Shown here: positions 55,097 through 63,598 of the stretch, in pieces
How positions within the stretch are numbered: position 1 is the stretch's first letter
How the letters are laid out: each line of letters begins with the position of its first letter
From: Salinimicrobium sp. TH3
GTDB taxonomy: Bacteria; Bacteroidota; Bacteroidia; Flavobacteriales; Flavobacteriaceae
NCBI RefSeq assembly: GCF_026676115.1
Contig: NZ_JAPONB010000006.1
Span: forward strand, 176,753-240,752
Direction: 5' to 3'
Length of the DNA stretch: 64,000 nt
Notes under the pieces: generated by a model
What the model was told of the DNA's origin: nothing
Databases searched by the model: none
What the model saw: only the letters and a program-made list of their open reading frames with translations
Position numbers and translations under genes: made by a program

Positions 55097-55748
55097 CCTT
55101 CGCTTTCCTGTCGGGGACGACAAAAGAAGTATCGAACCCTTCAAACTTTTTAAAGTAATGCTTTATTGAAGTGCCAAAACCATCACTAAAACTATTGGTT
55201 CCATTACTTCTAAGAAATTTTTTGACATTTCCGGGGCCGGCAAGATGAGCGGCTGCAAGAATTCCCGATTCGGTTATTTTGATCCCGTTCACAACCTGAT
55301 CCTCAAAACGCTCGATATCCTTTCTAAGAATCCATTTATTACGGGAGGCATTTGCATAAAAAGCAGCTTCCTGAAGATCGGGAGAGTTTAGAAAAAGATT
55401 CGTGTCTCTTATCCCAATTAACTTTAGGGTTCCTCTACCAAACTGGTACTTGCCCATGTAGCCAAATTCATTGATGACCTTATAATCACCACCAGATTCC
55501 TTAAATCCCAAAGCCTCTTTAAAGGCTACGTAAGACTTACCCAGTGCAGGGTAAGATCGAAGCTGTGGATCAAAAACAGCAGCATCTGGGGAATATGGCA
55601 CTTCAAAAGTTAATTCCTCATTTACTGTTTTAAACTCTTCCAGCAAAGCAGTGTTAATATCCTGGGCTTTGTTAGTCGAAAAGCTGTAAAAGAATATAGA
55701 GGCTCCTACAACCGGTAATACTGAAAATTTTGCAACTTTCTTCTTCAT
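55074..55748 (-). CDS. exported lysozyme/SLT-like putative peptidoglycan hydrolase
   Basis: A 224-residue exported protein with an N-terminal hydrophobic anchor/signal. A conserved FKEALGFKESGGDY followed by NEFGYMGKYQFGRGTL resembles the catalytic Glu-Ser and GxxQ-type motifs of transglycosylase/lysozyme folds (Glu in ESGG the likely acid). Later ITESGILAAAHLAGPGNV and FGTSIKHYF are conserved in Flavobacteriaceae homologues, which are often labelled LysM-type peptidoglycan-binding proteins although no LysM is visible. Proximity of mltG supports a cell-wall role (inference). Has its own promoter box. Confidence 0.75.
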   Translation of the reverse strand: MKKKVAKFSVLPVVGASIFFYSFSTNKAQDINTALLEEFKTVNEELTFEVPYSPDAAVFDPQLRSYPALGKSYVAFKEALGFKESGGDYKVINEFGYMGKYQFGRGTLKLIGIRDTNLFLNSPDLQEAAFYANASRNKWILRKDIERFEDQVVNGIKITESGILAAAHLAGPGNVKKFLRSNGTNSFSDGFGTSIKHYFKKFEGFDTSFVVPDRKAKANSPSVI

Positions 55749-55799
55749 CCTATTTGATTTAGCTTTAAAAAACCTTTAAGATTATTTCAAAACAGCCGA

Positions 55800-55807
55800 C
55801 AAATGTA
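55800..55807 (-). promoter_or_regulatory. -7 box of the lysozyme-like gene (TACATTTG)
   Basis: Perfect TAnnTTTG on the minus strand, leaving a leader of about 45 nt. Confidence 0.5.
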
Positions 55808-55941
55808 AGGTTTTTTTTAAAAATCTTATTATCAACATGTTAACCTAATTCTTAAAGAAATTTTAAGGTTGCACACATCATTGCATAGAACGTGCCAAGA
55901 ATGAATTTAGTACAGCCTATAATCCACTAGGAATTAATTAA

Positions 55942-56985
55942 TTACCTTTTGATCTTTTGCTCATTTATCCATTTTACATACGCCCGCTTGTTGGCATTGT
56001 GCTGCGAGAGGGTTTTGGCAAATTTGTGGTAACCAAAATTCTCTACATCTGCCACAAAATAAAAATAATCGTGGTCTTCATGGTTTAGAACGGCGTCAAT
56101 CGAAGAAATATCGGGCATAGTAATGGGCCCGGGAGGAAGTTCTTTATACTTATAGGTATTATAAGGGGAATCCAGGGTAAGGTCTGCATATAATACCCGT
56201 TTAATGATTGTATCAAAATTCTGTAGCTTGTCCTTTAAAGCATAGATCACAGTAGGATCTGCTTCCAGCTTCCAGCCTTTTTTTATTCTGTTCATGTAAA
56301 CTCCTCCAACCTTTGGTCTTTCGTCTACTTTCGCGGTCTCCTTCTGAATGATTGAAGCAATCACCATAACCTCCTGCGGGGTGAGACCTAATTCTTTAGC
56401 CCTGGCAAGCCTTTTCTCTGTCCAAAAGCGATCATATTCAGTTTTCATTCGCTCACGGAATTCTGTAGCAGAAGTGTTCCAGAAAAACTGATATTTATTG
56501 GGAACGTACATCGAGAGGGCATTCTTCTCCCCGAAGCCATACTTGTTCAAAAAAGCTGAATCTTTCATGCTTTCAAGTAGTTGGGTACTATCGGCTTCAA
56601 TTTGGGAAGCTACCCTACCGGCGAGATCCTCAAGCCTTTCCTGATTATTGAAGGTGACCCATACTGGCTCATTAGTACTGCGAAGCGTATTAATGATCTC
56701 ATTATTGTTCATACCCTTTTTTAGGATGAACCTTCCGGCTTTAATATTGTCAACATAGCCTTTTTTTTGAGCCACAACATCAAATTCCCCTTCATTTTCA
56801 AGGTAAGGCTCCAGGATATTTCGTACTTCGGGATAAGTAGCACCGGTAGGAACATATACATCTACCGTTTCTTCGGAAAAAGCAGTGTTTGATGAAAAAA
56901 TGACATCATAAATGTACCAGGAAAAACCTGCCAGTCCCAGGATGCCTAAAAGGGCAATAATTAATAAAATTTTCTTGATATACAT
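55942..56985 (-). CDS. mltG: endolytic transglycosylase MltG
   Basis: Inner-membrane lytic transglycosylase that cuts nascent glycan and helps end chain elongation. 347 residues: one N-terminal transmembrane helix (~6-28), a LysM-like domain (TVDVYVPTGATYPEV), then the YceG catalytic domain with the catalytic Glu in ASIIQKETAKVDERPKV (about residue 218) and NTYKYKELPPGPI. One nt after the acetyltransferase stop and co-transcribed with dapF, so wall synthesis and precursor supply are linked here. Confidence 0.96.
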   Translation of the reverse strand: MYIKKILLIIALLGILGLAGFSWYIYDVIFSSNTAFSEETVDVYVPTGATYPEVRNILEPYLENEGEFDVVAQKKGYVDNIKAGRFILKKGMNNNEIINTLRSTNEPVWVTFNNQERLEDLAGRVASQIEADSTQLLESMKDSAFLNKYGFGEKNALSMYVPNKYQFFWNTSATEFRERMKTEYDRFWTEKRLARAKELGLTPQEVMVIASIIQKETAKVDERPKVGGVYMNRIKKGWKLEADPTVIYALKDKLQNFDTIIKRVLYADLTLDSPYNTYKYKELPPGPITMPDISSIDAVLNHEDHDYFYFVADVENFGYHKFAKTLSQHNANKRAYVKWINEQKIKR

Positions 56986-56986
56986 T

Positions 56987-57508
56987 TTAATTGATCAATT
57001 GATACATAATTTCATCCTTATATTTTCCCTCCACAAAATTCCAATCCTTTTTTATTGCAGCTTTAAAAAATCCTGCCTTTTCAAACAGCAGTTTACTGGC
57101 GACATTATCGTCCCCCACATTTGCATACACCTGGTGGAGGCCGAGATGGGTAAAACAGTATTTGCAAAGCAACTCCAGGGCCTCTTTGCCATAACCTTTC
57201 TGGCGATTCATCCTGTTAATAATTACTATGCCCAAAGCCGCACGTCTATTTTTGGGATCGAAATCAAAAATGTCAATAAAACCCAAGGGCTCTCCTGCGA
57301 TCTCACAAATAACCAGTCTTAGCTGTTTAATTTCATAGATATCCTTATGGGAATTTTCAAGGTACTGCTTTAGAATAAAGCGGGAAAAAGGAACGCTGGT
57401 AGCACTAACTTCCCAAAACTCCTCATTGTTCTCCACCTCAAAAAGCAGGTCCAGATCTTCGGGTTCCAAAGCTCGTAAAAAGACCAGTTCTCCTTTTAAG
57501 GTCAACAT
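56987..57508 (-). CDS. GNAT family N-acetyltransferase (RimJ/RimL-like)
   Basis: A 173-residue GNAT enzyme. LVFLRALEPEDLDLLFEVEN at the N-terminus, the acetyl-CoA loop NRQKGYGKEALELLCKYCF, then VYANVGDDNVASKLLFEKAGF, the RimL-like helix pattern. Probably acetylates a protein N-terminus or a small amine; target unknown. It overlaps dapF by 7 bases and is 1 nt from mltG, in one operon. Confidence 0.92.
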   Translation of the reverse strand: MLTLKGELVFLRALEPEDLDLLFEVENNEEFWEVSATSVPFSRFILKQYLENSHKDIYEIKQLRLVICEIAGEPLGFIDIFDFDPKNRRAALGIVIINRMNRQKGYGKEALELLCKYCFTHLGLHQVYANVGDDNVASKLLFEKAGFFKAAIKKDWNFVEGKYKDEIMYQLIN

Positions 57509-58290
57509 GTTATTTCTCCTTTAAAAACCTGCTTTGCAGGTCCCTTTAACCAAATATTCCTGAATTCGTCACCCGAAGGTTCAAAGCTCACCTCAAGTTC
57601 ACCTCCCGGAGTGTTCAAAGTAACCGAAGTAGAAGAGGTCCTGCCAGAAAAATAAGCAGCCAGAGCAACAGCTGTTACGCCGGTGCCACAAGAAAGAGTT
57701 TCATCTTCTACTCCCCTTTCATATGTTCTCACTTGAAAGGTATCATTATCTACAGGAGACACGAAGTTTACGTTTGTTCCTCCCCGTTCCATGTACTGTG
57801 GAGAATATCGCACTGCAGCACCTTCTTTTTTGACATCTTTTCCGGTAACATCTTCAGAAAAAATGACATGATGTGGAGAACCGGTATTCAGAAAAAAGTT
57901 ATTTTCAGATTTAGAAATCTGGTTCACATCTGTCATTCTTAAACTTATCTTTTCATCCTCTATCACTGCTTCATGGAAACCATCTATAGCAGTAAAAGCT
58001 GCCCTGTCTGAAATTATTCCAAGAAATTTCGCAAAAGCCACAAGACACCTGCCCCCATTGCCGCACATACTGCTCTCATTACCATCGGCATTGAAATAGA
58101 CCATTTTAAAGTCTTCTCCTGCATTGGATGGTTTTTCCAAAAGAATAAGACCATCTGCCCCAACACCAAATCTCCTGTCACAAAGGAACCTGATAAAAGT
58201 GGTATCATTTTTGGATAAAATCAAACTACGGTTATCTACCATAATGAAATCATTTCCCGTACCCTGATATTTAAAAAAGTTCAGCTTCAT
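57502..58290 (-). CDS. dapF: diaminopimelate epimerase
   Basis: Converts LL- to meso-diaminopimelate, for lysine and peptidoglycan. 262 residues. The two catalytic cysteines are Cys76 in MCGNGGRC and Cys201 in LSCGTGVTAVAL; N-terminal YQGTGNDF and the GSPHHVIF segment are typical. It heads the dapF-GNAT-mltG operon, 18 nt after a TATCTTTG box. dapA for an earlier step is at 32459-33331. Confidence 0.97.
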   Translation of the reverse strand: MKLNFFKYQGTGNDFIMVDNRSLILSKNDTTFIRFLCDRRFGVGADGLILLEKPSNAGEDFKMVYFNADGNESSMCGNGGRCLVAFAKFLGIISDRAAFTAIDGFHEAVIEDEKISLRMTDVNQISKSENNFFLNTGSPHHVIFSEDVTGKDVKKEGAAVRYSPQYMERGGTNVNFVSPVDNDTFQVRTYERGVEDETLSCGTGVTAVALAAYFSGRTSSTSVTLNTPGGELEVSFEPSGDEFRNIWLKGPAKQVFKGEITC

Positions 58291-58308
58291 CTGGCATTTT
58301 TAAGGGTT

Positions 58309-58316
58309 CAAAGATA
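58309..58316 (-). promoter_or_regulatory. dapF operon -7 box (TATCTTTG)
   Basis: Perfect TAnnTTTG on the minus strand, 18 nt before the dapF ATG. Confidence 0.55.
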
Positions 58317-58425
58317 CAATAATATGTAAAAAAACGGGAGCAGTTGGATGAGAGTAATGCAGTGGAAGATACATACTAAAGTCTTAAATATTTTGTTCCA
58401 CAATTAATAAAAACATATAAGAAAC

Positions 58426-59790
58426 ATGAAAAGATTCACAAGTGTTCTCATGATCTCTGTTTTAAGCGGAATTCTTACCCTTGGTGGCTACGTCCTTTTT
58501 ATTGAGGAAGACAACGTTTTTATCCAGGAAAGCGAGGTTCTCCCGGATTACACCCCGGTAAACCTGAATTCCCTTCCTGCAGATGTTAATGCAGATTTTA
58601 CAGAAGCGGCCAACAAATCGGTAAATGCTGTAGTACACGTAAAAAATGTAGCAACAGTAAGAAGATCACCTTTTTCCTCCAGTACGACTCAAGCCCTGCA
58701 GGGAGCGGGAAGTGGGGTTATTATTTCTCCAGATGGTTATATAGTAACCAACAATCACGTTATCCAGAAAGCTAACCAGCTTCAGGTAACCCTTAATAAC
58801 AATCAGAGTTATATGGCAGAAGTCATAGGAACAGATCCTAAGACAGATATTGCCTTACTAAAAATTGATGCTGAAGACCTTGATTATCTTCCGTTTGGGG
58901 ATTCAGATAATGCCCGTATTGGGGAATGGGTTCTTGCAGTTGGAAATCCTTTTAATCTTACCTCTACAGTAACTGCCGGAATAATTTCGGCTAAGTCACG
59001 GGACCTGGGAATGGACTCAAATGTATCTTCCTTTATACAGACAGATGCAGCAGTTAACCCGGGGAACAGTGGGGGTGCATTAGTTAATATTTTTGGAGAA
59101 CTTATAGGTATTAATACAGCCATTACTTCTCAAACCGGGACTTATGTAGGCTACGCCTTTGCCGTACCTTCCAATAATGCAAGAAAGATTGTAGAAGACA
59201 TTCTTGAATATGGGGATGTTCAACAAGGTATTCTGGGTATTCGAGGAGTACAGGCCGCAAATGTTCCACGGGATTATGGGGTGAAAGTTTCTGAAGGAAT
59301 ATACGTAGACCAGGTTGAAGAAGGAAGTGGTGCAGATAAAGCCGGTATACGTTCGGGAGATGTGATCACCAAACTTGACAATGTAGAAATAAGGAAATTC
59401 TCGGACCTTACAGGATATATAGGTTCTAAAAGACCTAATGATGTAGTGAATGTACAGGTTATAAGAGATGGAAATACCAGGGAATTTGACGTTACTCTTA
59501 CCAAGTATGAAGTGTTTCAAATAAAGGCCATAGGTCTTGAGGTAACTAACGCTACACCTATAGAACTTAAACAAAAGAATGTTCCCAATGGCGTGAAGAT
59601 CACAAGAGGATTAACTCCTCAAATGCAAAATGAACAACTCTACGGAACAATAATTACAGCAATTGACAATATTCCCGTAAAGAATGTAGGAGATGTTGAA
59701 AGAATTATGAAGCAGAGATCTACCGGAGATCCAATCACAGTAACTTTTGTAACTCCCGACGGAGAAAAACAAAAATACGTTTGGCGATAA
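58426..59790 (+). CDS. DegP/DegQ-type periplasmic serine protease
   Basis: HtrA-family envelope protease/chaperone. 454 residues. N-terminal signal or anchor helix (~6-26), trypsin-like domain with His111 (VTNNHVIQ), Asp141 (KTDIALLKID) and Ser215 (NPGNSGGALV), then PDZ1 (~275-365, GIYVDQVEEGSGADKAGIRSG) and a weaker PDZ2 (~375-454). Degrades misfolded exported proteins. Monocistronic, with a strong terminator directly downstream. Confidence 0.96.
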   Translation: MKRFTSVLMISVLSGILTLGGYVLFIEEDNVFIQESEVLPDYTPVNLNSLPADVNADFTEAANKSVNAVVHVKNVATVRRSPFSSSTTQALQGAGSGVIISPDGYIVTNNHVIQKANQLQVTLNNNQSYMAEVIGTDPKTDIALLKIDAEDLDYLPFGDSDNARIGEWVLAVGNPFNLTSTVTAGIISAKSRDLGMDSNVSSFIQTDAAVNPGNSGGALVNIFGELIGINTAITSQTGTYVGYAFAVPSNNARKIVEDILEYGDVQQGILGIRGVQAANVPRDYGVKVSEGIYVDQVEEGSGADKAGIRSGDVITKLDNVEIRKFSDLTGYIGSKRPNDVVNVQVIRDGNTREFDVTLTKYEVFQIKAIGLEVTNATPIELKQKNVPNGVKITRGLTPQMQNEQLYGTIITAIDNIPVKNVGDVERIMKQRSTGDPITVTFVTPDGEKQKYVWR

Positions 59791-59813
59791 ACTTTATTAT
59801 AAAAATTGAAATG

Positions 59814-59845
59814 AAATACCTGCTTAATGAGCAGGTATTTTTTTT
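59814..59845 (+). terminator. intrinsic terminator of the DegP/Q gene
   Basis: Perfect 11-bp stem AAATACCTGCT/AGCAGGTATTT with loop TAATG, followed by a run of T. Confidence 0.9.
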
Positions 59846-59879
59846 GTTAAAATACTTTTACGAAAACGTTTGAAATATA

Positions 59880-59887
59880 TACTTTTG
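59880..59887 (+). promoter_or_regulatory. GAPDH gene -7 box (TACTTTTG)
   Basis: Perfect TAnnTTTG followed by CGG, 32 nt before the ATG. Confidence 0.6.
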
Positions 59888-59919
59888 CGGCAGTTTTAAA
59901 ACAACACAATTAAAGAGAA

Positions 59920-61368
59920 ATGAACTCTAACGAAGTCTACGAAAAAGAATTAGCCTTTCAGGCAGATCGTCGCAGGGCGGCAGTACAATTTATTAAAACC
60001 GTAAGTGATCTTTGGTACGATAAGTCAATCGAATTGGTTTTGTTTAGAAATCAATTAATCGATCGTAATGTCAGCGATATTCTGGACCTGCATGAGTATG
60101 CAGGAGAATTTGTTGAAAAGCCTATATCAATATTTGATTCGGTGGAAATTGCCGACGCCATCAAAAAGCTAGATTTCCCACCTGCAAAGCTGGACATTGG
60201 AAAGTTGACCTATGAATATCACCTGGAGGACGAAAAATACTCTAATGCCACAGCTTTTGTTTCCAGCAAATTGAAGGAAGCAAAGAAGGTTGAGGAACTT
60301 ACTCCAAAAGATGTGGTCCTTTATGGTTTTGGTCGCATTGGAAGACTGGTGGCCCGTGAACTTATGACTCGCACAGGTAAAGGAAGCCAGTTACGGCTTA
60401 GAGCAATCGTTACCCGCGGAAAGATTGATGAAACCACTCTTGAAAAAAGGGCAAGCCTTCTTAAAAATGACTCTGTACACGGGGATTTTTCAGGAACTGT
60501 TTCTTATAATGTTGAGAAAAAGTGTCTTATTATCAATGGCACCACAGTTCACATGATCTCGGCCAATGAACCTGAAGAAGTAGACTATACTTCATACGGA
60601 ATAAAAGATGCACTTGTTATTGATAATACAGGGGCCTTTCGAGATGAAGAGGCTCTTAAAAGGCACCTTAGCTCAAAGGGAGCTTCAAAAGTTCTACTAA
60701 CTGCTCCGGGTAAGGGTGTACCTAACATCGTTCATGGCGTTAACCATTTAGAGTACAACCCAGATGAAGTTTCAATTTTCTCTGCAGCATCATGTACTAC
60801 AAACGCTATTACCCCTGTGTTAAAGGCTGTACAGGATTCCTTTGGTGTTGTTCACGGGCACCTGGAAACTATCCATGCCTATACCAACGACCAGAACCTT
60901 GTTGATAATATGCACAAAAAATACAGGAGAGGTCGCGCTGCAGCCCTTAATATGGTGATTACCGAAACAGGTGCAGGACAGGCCGTAGCTAAAGCATTAC
61001 CCATCTTTGACGGGAAACTTACCTCCAATGCCATTCGTGTTCCGGTTCCTAATGGTTCCCTTGCAATCTTAAATTTAGAATTGGAAACTCCTACCACAAG
61101 AGATGGAATTAATGAAATTCTCAAGAAATATGCTCTTGAAGGAGTCCTGGTTGAACAGATAAAATATTCTATAGATAATGAACTTGTATCTACAGATATT
61201 GTGGGTTCTGCCCAACCCTCAATATATGACAGTCACGCAACAATAGTATCTGCCGATGGAAAGAATGCAGTGCTGTATGTTTGGTACGATAATGAATACG
61301 GCTACAGCCATCAGGTTATCCGTCTAGCAAAATACATCGCGAAAGTGAGAAGATTTACCTATTATTAA
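59920..61368 (+). CDS. glyceraldehyde-3-phosphate dehydrogenase, long form
   Basis: A 482-residue GAPDH with a ~130-residue N-terminal extension (helical, charged) before the Rossmann motif VVLYGFGRIGRLVA (GFGRIGR at 136-142). Catalytic Cys292 in SAASCTTNAITP; the partner His lies in the HGHLETIHAYTNDQ region, and WYDNEYGYSHQVIRL closes the C-terminus. Ordinary GAPDH has ~335 residues; the long type is widespread in Bacteroidota and may serve gluconeogenesis. The gene is monocistronic with its own promoter and terminator. Cofactor specificity not assignable by eye. Confidence 0.94.
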   Translation: MNSNEVYEKELAFQADRRRAAVQFIKTVSDLWYDKSIELVLFRNQLIDRNVSDILDLHEYAGEFVEKPISIFDSVEIADAIKKLDFPPAKLDIGKLTYEYHLEDEKYSNATAFVSSKLKEAKKVEELTPKDVVLYGFGRIGRLVARELMTRTGKGSQLRLRAIVTRGKIDETTLEKRASLLKNDSVHGDFSGTVSYNVEKKCLIINGTTVHMISANEPEEVDYTSYGIKDALVIDNTGAFRDEEALKRHLSSKGASKVLLTAPGKGVPNIVHGVNHLEYNPDEVSIFSAASCTTNAITPVLKAVQDSFGVVHGHLETIHAYTNDQNLVDNMHKKYRRGRAAALNMVITETGAGQAVAKALPIFDGKLTSNAIRVPVPNGSLAILNLELETPTTRDGINEILKKYALEGVLVEQIKYSIDNELVSTDIVGSAQPSIYDSHATIVSADGKNAVLYVWYDNEYGYSHQVIRLAKYIAKVRRFTYY

Positions 61369-61392
61369 TGTTGAGTTCAATTAGTGAAGAGG

Positions 61393-61421
61393 CCCGTCAT
61401 TTAAAAGTGACGGGTTTTTTT
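61393..61421 (+). terminator. intrinsic terminator of the GAPDH gene
   Basis: CCCGTCAT / GTGACGGG stem (one G-T pair) with a 6-nt loop, followed by seven T. Confidence 0.9.
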
Positions 61422-61671
61422 GTGCTCCGCAATGAAACCTGAAGGCAGTAAAACAAACATTCCCGATAAAGACCCTCAGAAAACAAAAGAAAATTAACTA
61501 AAAATATTCCCTTAGGCAGAAAGCCGTGCGATTTTAATTCTTTAGTTTTGCCACCGCTTTCCAATGAACACAGATACACAGGAAGTTAAAGAAGAAAAAA
61601 TCTAAAATTTCTTTACAATAACAGGTAGGTAGGTTCGTTGTTAAAGTGACTGAAAAATTTAATTACTCGCT
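61422..61671. other. 250-nt spacer with promoter and possible leader peptide
   Basis: Spacer between the GAPDH terminator and the coiled-coil membrane protein gene. Contains a TAGTTTTG box (61543-61550) and a 13-codon ATG frame (61564-61605, MNTDTQEVKEEKI) within the ~120-nt leader. No other feature seen. Confidence 0.5.
61543..61550 (+). promoter_or_regulatory. -7 box of the 61672 gene (TAGTTTTG)
   Basis: Perfect TAnnTTTG; leader of about 115 nt to the ATG. Confidence 0.5.
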
Positions 61672-62253
61672 ATGAAAAACATTTTATTTACCTTCTTATT
61701 TTTATTTACTGCTGCCACAACAGTAGCCCAAAACCCTGGTGAGACCACTATTGCTGAAAAGTTCCAGGAATTGATCACCAGTTCTAATAACTTTAAAGGC
61801 TACAAGGTAGTTGACACAGATCAACTTATGACCTTACAGGAACTCACCTCCAACAGGATAGCAGAACTTAAGGAAGAAATTGCTTCCTCTAAAGAAGCTT
61901 TTAATGCCCAGGAAGGTAAGATTTCTGACCTACAAGCTGAATTAGATAATCTTACAGAACAATTAAGTACTGTGACAGCCCAAAAAGATGAAATATCTGT
62001 TTTGGGAATGTCTTTAAGCAAAGCTTCCTACAACACTGCTATGTGGAGTTTAGTAGGAATTCTGGTTCTGGCCCTTGCACTTTTTGTAGTACGGTACAAG
62101 AAAAGTCATATTCACACTGCAGAGGCCCGTAAAAATCTGGCAGAACTGGAAAAAGAATTTGATGCTTACAGGGTTAAAGCTCTTGAAAAAGAACAAAGAC
62201 TTGGCCGTCTTCTACAGGATGAGAAAAACAAACAGCTTAAAGTAGCAAAGTAG
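61672..62253 (+). CDS. coiled-coil membrane protein of unknown function
   Basis: A 193-residue protein: signal peptide (to about residue 19, AATTVAQ), a ~110-residue periplasmic region with a predicted coiled coil (LTSNRIAELKEEIASSKEAF and following), one transmembrane helix (TAMWSLVGILVLALALFVVRY), and a cytosolic coiled coil of about 50 residues (LAELEKEFDAYRVKALEKEQ). Homologues next to trmD are often labelled tRNA (guanine-N1)-methyltransferase, which the sequence does not support: no SPOUT fold, SAM site or knot motif is present. A scaffold or sensor role is possible (inference). Confidence 0.85.
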   Translation: MKNILFTFLFLFTAATTVAQNPGETTIAEKFQELITSSNNFKGYKVVDTDQLMTLQELTSNRIAELKEEIASSKEAFNAQEGKISDLQAELDNLTEQLSTVTAQKDEISVLGMSLSKASYNTAMWSLVGILVLALALFVVRYKKSHIHTAEARKNLAELEKEFDAYRVKALEKEQRLGRLLQDEKNKQLKVAK

Positions 62254-62277
62254 CAGTTAAATTTTTTAGGTATTAAC

Positions 62278-62285
62278 TACCTTTG
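62278..62285 (+). promoter_or_regulatory. trmD -7 box (TACCTTTG)
   Basis: Perfect TAnnTTTG, 34 nt before the trmD ATG, so trmD need not depend on the upstream gene. Confidence 0.6.
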
Positions 62286-62319
62286 CATCTCAACCCGGCC
62301 CGGCCAAACCTTTGTCCCA

Positions 62320-63006
62320 ATGCGACTCGATATTCTTACCGTTGTTCCCGAAATCCTAAAAAGCCCCTTTGAGGCTTCTATCCTTAAAAGGGCAATTGAA
62401 AAAGGTCATGTGGAAATTCATCTTCACAACCTGCGGGATTATGTAAGTGACAATTACAAACAAATTGATGATTACCAGTATGGCGGAGGTGCAGGAATGG
62501 TAATGATGATCGAGCCAATAGATAAATGCATCCAGGCCCTGAAGGCGGAAAGGGATTATGATGAAGTCATCTATATGACCCCCGATGGAGAAACCCTGAA
62601 ACAGGGAATCGCTAATGAATTGTCCCTTAAAGAGAATCTTATCATCCTCTGTGGACATTATAAAGGAGTAGATCAAAGAGTGCGTGATCATTTCATTACC
62701 CGCGAGATTTCGGTTGGAGATTATGTGCTTTCGGGAGGAGAATTGGGAGCTGCGATTCTAAGTGATGCGATAATTCGGCTTCTACCGGGAGTTTTGGGAA
62801 ATGAAACTTCTGCCCTTACAGATTCTTTTCAGGATAATTTACTTGCCCCACCAATTTACACCAGGCCGGCAGAATACAAAGGTTGGAAAGTACCGGAAAT
62901 CCTTACTTCAGGAAACACTCCTAAAATCGAGGAGTGGCGGGAAGACCAGGCATATGCCCGCACTATGGCGCTTCGTCCAGACCTATTAGACGAGGAAGAA
63001 AAATAA
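62320..63006 (+). CDS. trmD: tRNA (guanosine(37)-N1)-methyltransferase
   Basis: Methylates G37 of tRNAs reading CNN-type codons, preventing +1 frameshifting. 228 residues of the SPOUT superfamily. [13 protein letters not shown], then the [16 protein letters not shown] stretch, [34 protein letters not shown] (trefoil-knot SAM site), PGVLGN and the C-terminal [20 protein letters not shown]. It is followed after 116 nt by rplS with its own promoter, the usual trmD-rplS neighbourhood. Confidence 0.97.
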   Translation: MRLDILTVVPEILKSPFEASILKRAIEKGHVEIHLHNLRDYVSDNYKQIDDYQYGGGAGMVMMIEPIDKCIQALKAERDYDEVIYMTPDGETLKQGIANELSLKENLIILCGHYKGVDQRVRDHFITREISVGDYVLSGGELGAAILSDAIIRLLPGVLGNETSALTDSFQDNLLAPPIYTRPAEYKGWKVPEILTSGNTPKIEEWREDQAYARTMALRPDLLDEEEK

Positions 63007-63040
63007 ATAAGACGATTCTTTTTTGAATCATAAAAATTAT

Positions 63041-63048
63041 TACTTTTG
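63041..63048 (+). promoter_or_regulatory. rplS -7 box (TACTTTTG)
   Basis: Perfect TAnnTTTG with TTG 15 bp upstream; leaves a ~70-nt leader. Confidence 0.6.
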
Positions 63049-63122
63049 CACACGTTTCTGAACCAACCTCTGGCGATCTCCGTGAATGTTGCTTTAGACT
63101 TTATATTTAAACCATTATAGAT
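63049..63122 (+). promoter_or_regulatory. rplS 5' leader, possible autoregulatory region
   Basis: The leader contains the GC-richer stretch ACCTCTGGCGATCTCCGTGA, unlike the AT-rich surroundings. I cannot show a convincing hairpin by eye, so an L19 leader element is only a possibility. Confidence 0.25.
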
Positions 63123-63473
63123 ATGGAATCCTTAGTTAAATTTGTACAAGACGAATTTGTAACAAGTAAAGATTTTCCTGATTTTGCAGCAGGAGATACT
63201 ATTACTGTTTACTATGAAATTACAGAGGGTCAAAAAACCCGTACTCAGTTCTTCCGTGGAGTTGTTATTCAGAAAAGAGGAACAGGAGCTTCTCAAACTT
63301 TTACTATTCGTAAAATGAGTGGAACTGTAGGTGTTGAGCGTATTTTCCCGCTTAACCTTCCTGCCCTTCAAAAGATCGAGATCAACAAGCGCGGTAAAGT
63401 ACGTAGAGCCAGAATTTACTACTTTAGAGAACTTACTGGTAAAAAAGCCCGTATCAAAGAAAGAAGAAGATAA
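63123..63473 (+). CDS. rplS: 50S ribosomal protein L19
   Basis: 116 residues. Core pattern FAAGDTITVYYEITEGQKTR, RTQFFRGVVIQKRGTGASQTFTIRK and VERIFPLNLPALQKIEINKRGKVRRARIYYFRELTGKKARIKE is complete. L19 lies at the 30S-50S interface. Own promoter and a terminator 20 nt after the stop. Confidence 0.98.
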   Translation: MESLVKFVQDEFVTSKDFPDFAAGDTITVYYEITEGQKTRTQFFRGVVIQKRGTGASQTFTIRKMSGTVGVERIFPLNLPALQKIEINKRGKVRRARIYYFRELTGKKARIKERRR

Positions 63474-63492
63474 TCTTTCAAAATATACTATG

Positions 63493-63520
63493 AAAAGGCC
63501 TCATTTTTTGAGGCTTTTTT
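63493..63520 (+). terminator. intrinsic terminator of rplS
   Basis: AAAAGGCCTCA / TGAGGCTTTT hairpin (one bulged G, T-rich loop), followed by six T. Confidence 0.85.
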
Positions 63521-63584
63521 ATTTGGATTTTTTTTAGGAAATATTTATAACTTTCTGAAATCAAATTACTTGCGTTTGAAATAA

Positions 63585-63592
63585 TAAATTTG
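63585..63592 (+). promoter_or_regulatory. -7 box of the candidate non-coding RNA (TAAATTTG)
   Basis: Perfect TAnnTTTG with TTG 12 bp upstream. Nothing but the candidate RNA lies downstream. Confidence 0.4.
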
Positions 63593-63598
63593 TAAATT

